In this document: one piece after another, positions 62,559-64,000 of the stretch
Layout of the letters: every line of letters begins with the position of its first letter
How positions within the stretch are numbered: position 1 is the stretch's first letter
DNA from: Lampris incognitus
Lineage: Eukaryota > Chordata > Actinopteri > Lampriformes > Lampridae
NCBI RefSeq assembly: GCF_029633865.1
Contig: NC_079219.1
Span: 18,346,463-18,410,462, forward strand
Direction: 5' to 3'
Length of the DNA: 64,000 bases
Translations under genes and position numbers: made by a program
The notes under the pieces: generated by a model
What the model saw: the letters and a program-made list of their open reading frames with translations, nothing else
What the model was told of the DNA's origin: nothing
The model's database searches: none

Positions 62559-63303
62559 CTGCAAGAGAGGAGTGGTTTTGTCATTACGCAGCCGAGCCGT
62601 AACAGTAAAACATTCTGAAATGATGTGAATCAATTTTATTTCCAATCCCCACTAAAGCTGTGGTACTTGCTGTTGCTATTTACCCGTACACACAATGTGA
62701 TGTTACGATCTTTGTGCCAACCCTGCAGTCACTCCAGAATGAGAATTAACACAAGACACAAATTCAGACAAAGGACTTGTGCTTGACTCTGTGTCCTGAC
62801 ACTGAGTGATTAGCTTAAAGGACATCGGCTCATGCTATTCAGGATCTAGTGGCCCATCTCACAGGTAGCATTGCTTACTGAATCACCTAAACCAGCTATT
62901 CGAAGACTGAATACGTCATTTGGATCATCAAGTTCGGCTCATTTTCTCATTGATGCTCTGCTGCGTTTCATAAACAACGCCTCAAGAAGGTCCTTGCAGT
63001 CCCTTCCACCATCTTGACCTCTAAACCCAACAACAAGCTCAGCAAAGCTATGCTTACGTTAACTAAGGCCTGCATGGAATATAATTCTCCACATTGCTTT
63101 GTACCTGCACTTCGGCCTGCAACTACAGTAACACCACCCGACATCTGACAACGCATGACATCACAGTCTATCAAGAATCCACCCTCGCTACATTAAGGCT
63201 GAGCGATCAAACACTCAAAACGACTCCTCAGTAGAATTTAACCATGCAACTAGTACATTCATTAAGAATGCAACAGCATGAAAGAAAAAAGGTGAGAAGG
63301 TGA
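62559..63303. other. Upstream of tnfrsf11b exon 2, first exon not found
   Basis: By phase, exon 1 must end in phase 0 and begin with ATG. I searched the minus strand here for ATG-containing frames ending at a good donor and found none convincing. In mammals intron 1 is long, so exon 1 is probably off the right edge. Confidence 0.5.
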
Positions 63304-63747
63304 GATGCCGTGGGGGTGGTCTGTTCCGTTAGCTACCCACTTGGGGATTGCTGGTTCAAATCCCTGTGTTACCTCCAGCTTAGTCGGGCGTCCCTACAGA
63401 CACAGTTGGCCATGTGTGCAGGTGGGAAGCCGGATGTGGGTATGTGTCCTGGTCGCTGCACTAGCGCCTCCTCTGGTTGGTTGGGGCGCCTGTTCGGGTG
63501 GGAGGAGGAACTGGGGGAAATAACGTGATCCTCCCACGCGCTACGTCCCCCTGGCGAAACTCCTCACTGTCAGGTGAAAAAGAAGCGGCTGGCGACTCCA
63601 CATGTATGGGAGGAGGCATGTGGTAGTCTGCAGCCCTCCCCGGATCGGCAGAGGGGGTGGAGCAGCAACCAGGATGGCGCAGAAGAGTGGGGTAATTGGC
63701 CAAGTACAATTGGGGAGAAAAAAGGGGGAAAATCCAAAAAAAAAGAA
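63304..63747 (+). repeat. SINE-A copy 4
   Basis: Head GCCGTGGGGGTGGTCTGTTC and GGTTCAAATCCC, body CGCTACGTCCCCCTGGCGAA and TAATTGGCCAAGTACAATTG, A-rich end. Only a weak target duplication (AAGTGAG-like) is visible. Confidence 0.85.
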
Positions 63748-64000
63748 AAGAAGTGAGACAACATTAAGTGAGGAGGAGAAGATCATGGATATTAAGATCC
63801 GTGAAGATGTACTACACACAGGCAATTTTACTAGTAGTTATGATAATACAATAGGCTATTTTACTGTCATATGTTTGATCGTATCATTTGTGCATTATGG
63901 GTAGCTTATATCAATATATTGTGTGTTTTAAACTACAACAGACCTTCTAAATGAATTCGCTATTGCTGATACAACATTCCACAAAACGTAATGAAGAAAA

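Noticed and set aside
62880-63060. Candidate tnfrsf11b first exon near donors at about 62873 and 63055 (minus)
   Set aside because: Neither donor is preceded by an in-phase ATG with a hydrophobic leader.

Overview
The window looks like nuclear DNA from a ray-finned (teleost) fish. I see three spliced vertebrate genes, all on the minus strand, with GT-AG introns whose phases I could match by hand. Most of the rest is repeats: Tc1/mariner DNA transposons, L2-, RTE- and Rex1-like LINEs, tRNA-derived SINEs, hairpin MITEs and long dinucleotide microsatellites. There is no bacterial-style operon, rRNA, tRNA gene or CRISPR array. The species cannot be named from the sequence.

Genes, read right to left on the minus strand. 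(1) tnfrsf11b (osteoprotegerin): coding exons at 62558-62331, 60919-60775, 51322-51107, 48952-48728 and 48144-47750. The exon with the start codon was not found and may lie beyond the window. (2) tnfrsf6b (decoy receptor 3): a complete five-exon model, 45246-45244, 44430-44034, 43406-43224, 41604-41517 and 41293-41062, predicting 300 aa. (3) A CARMIL gene, closest to carmil1: exon 1 at 33621-33582 in a CpG-rich promoter region and exon 2 at 18419-18322. Later exons were not recognised and probably lie off the left edge. Genes 1 and 2 are soluble decoy receptors of the TNF-receptor superfamily lying head to tail. Gene 3 encodes a regulator of actin capping protein.

Layout. 1-4.0 kb: L2 LINE interrupted by an antisense LINE. 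4.9-5.3 kb: SINE. 8.1-9.7 kb: intact Tc1-type transposon of DD38E spacing. 9.7-10.4 kb: hairpin MITEs and a SINE. 12.5-15.6 kb: SINE fragment, deleted RTE LINE and decayed Tc1. 17.6-18.0 kb: SINE. 18.3 kb: CARMIL exon 2. 19.5-22.7 kb: second intact DD38E transposon followed by a 1.2 kb near-perfect palindrome built from the same transposon. 22.9-26.0 kb: full-length RTE LINE with a 20-bp target-site duplication. 26.8-28.4 kb: Tc1 fossil. 33.6-34.2 kb: CARMIL promoter and exon 1. 34.6-36.2 kb: 28/56-bp minisatellite. 37.5-39.2 kb: Tc1 fossil. 39.3-40.7 kb: SINEs and microsatellites. 41-62.6 kb: the two TNF-receptor genes. The large intron of tnfrsf11b (51.3-60.8 kb) holds a Tc1 with a nested LINE and a MITE with a nested Rex1-like LINE.

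The most unusual items are the palindromic transposon derivative in CARMIL intron 1 beside an intact copy, which could give a self-silencing hairpin RNA; an apparent extra intron in tnfrsf11b with sequence similarity at its two splice sites; the tandem tnfrsf6b-tnfrsf11b arrangement; and an unexplained repeated motif flanking the minisatellite.
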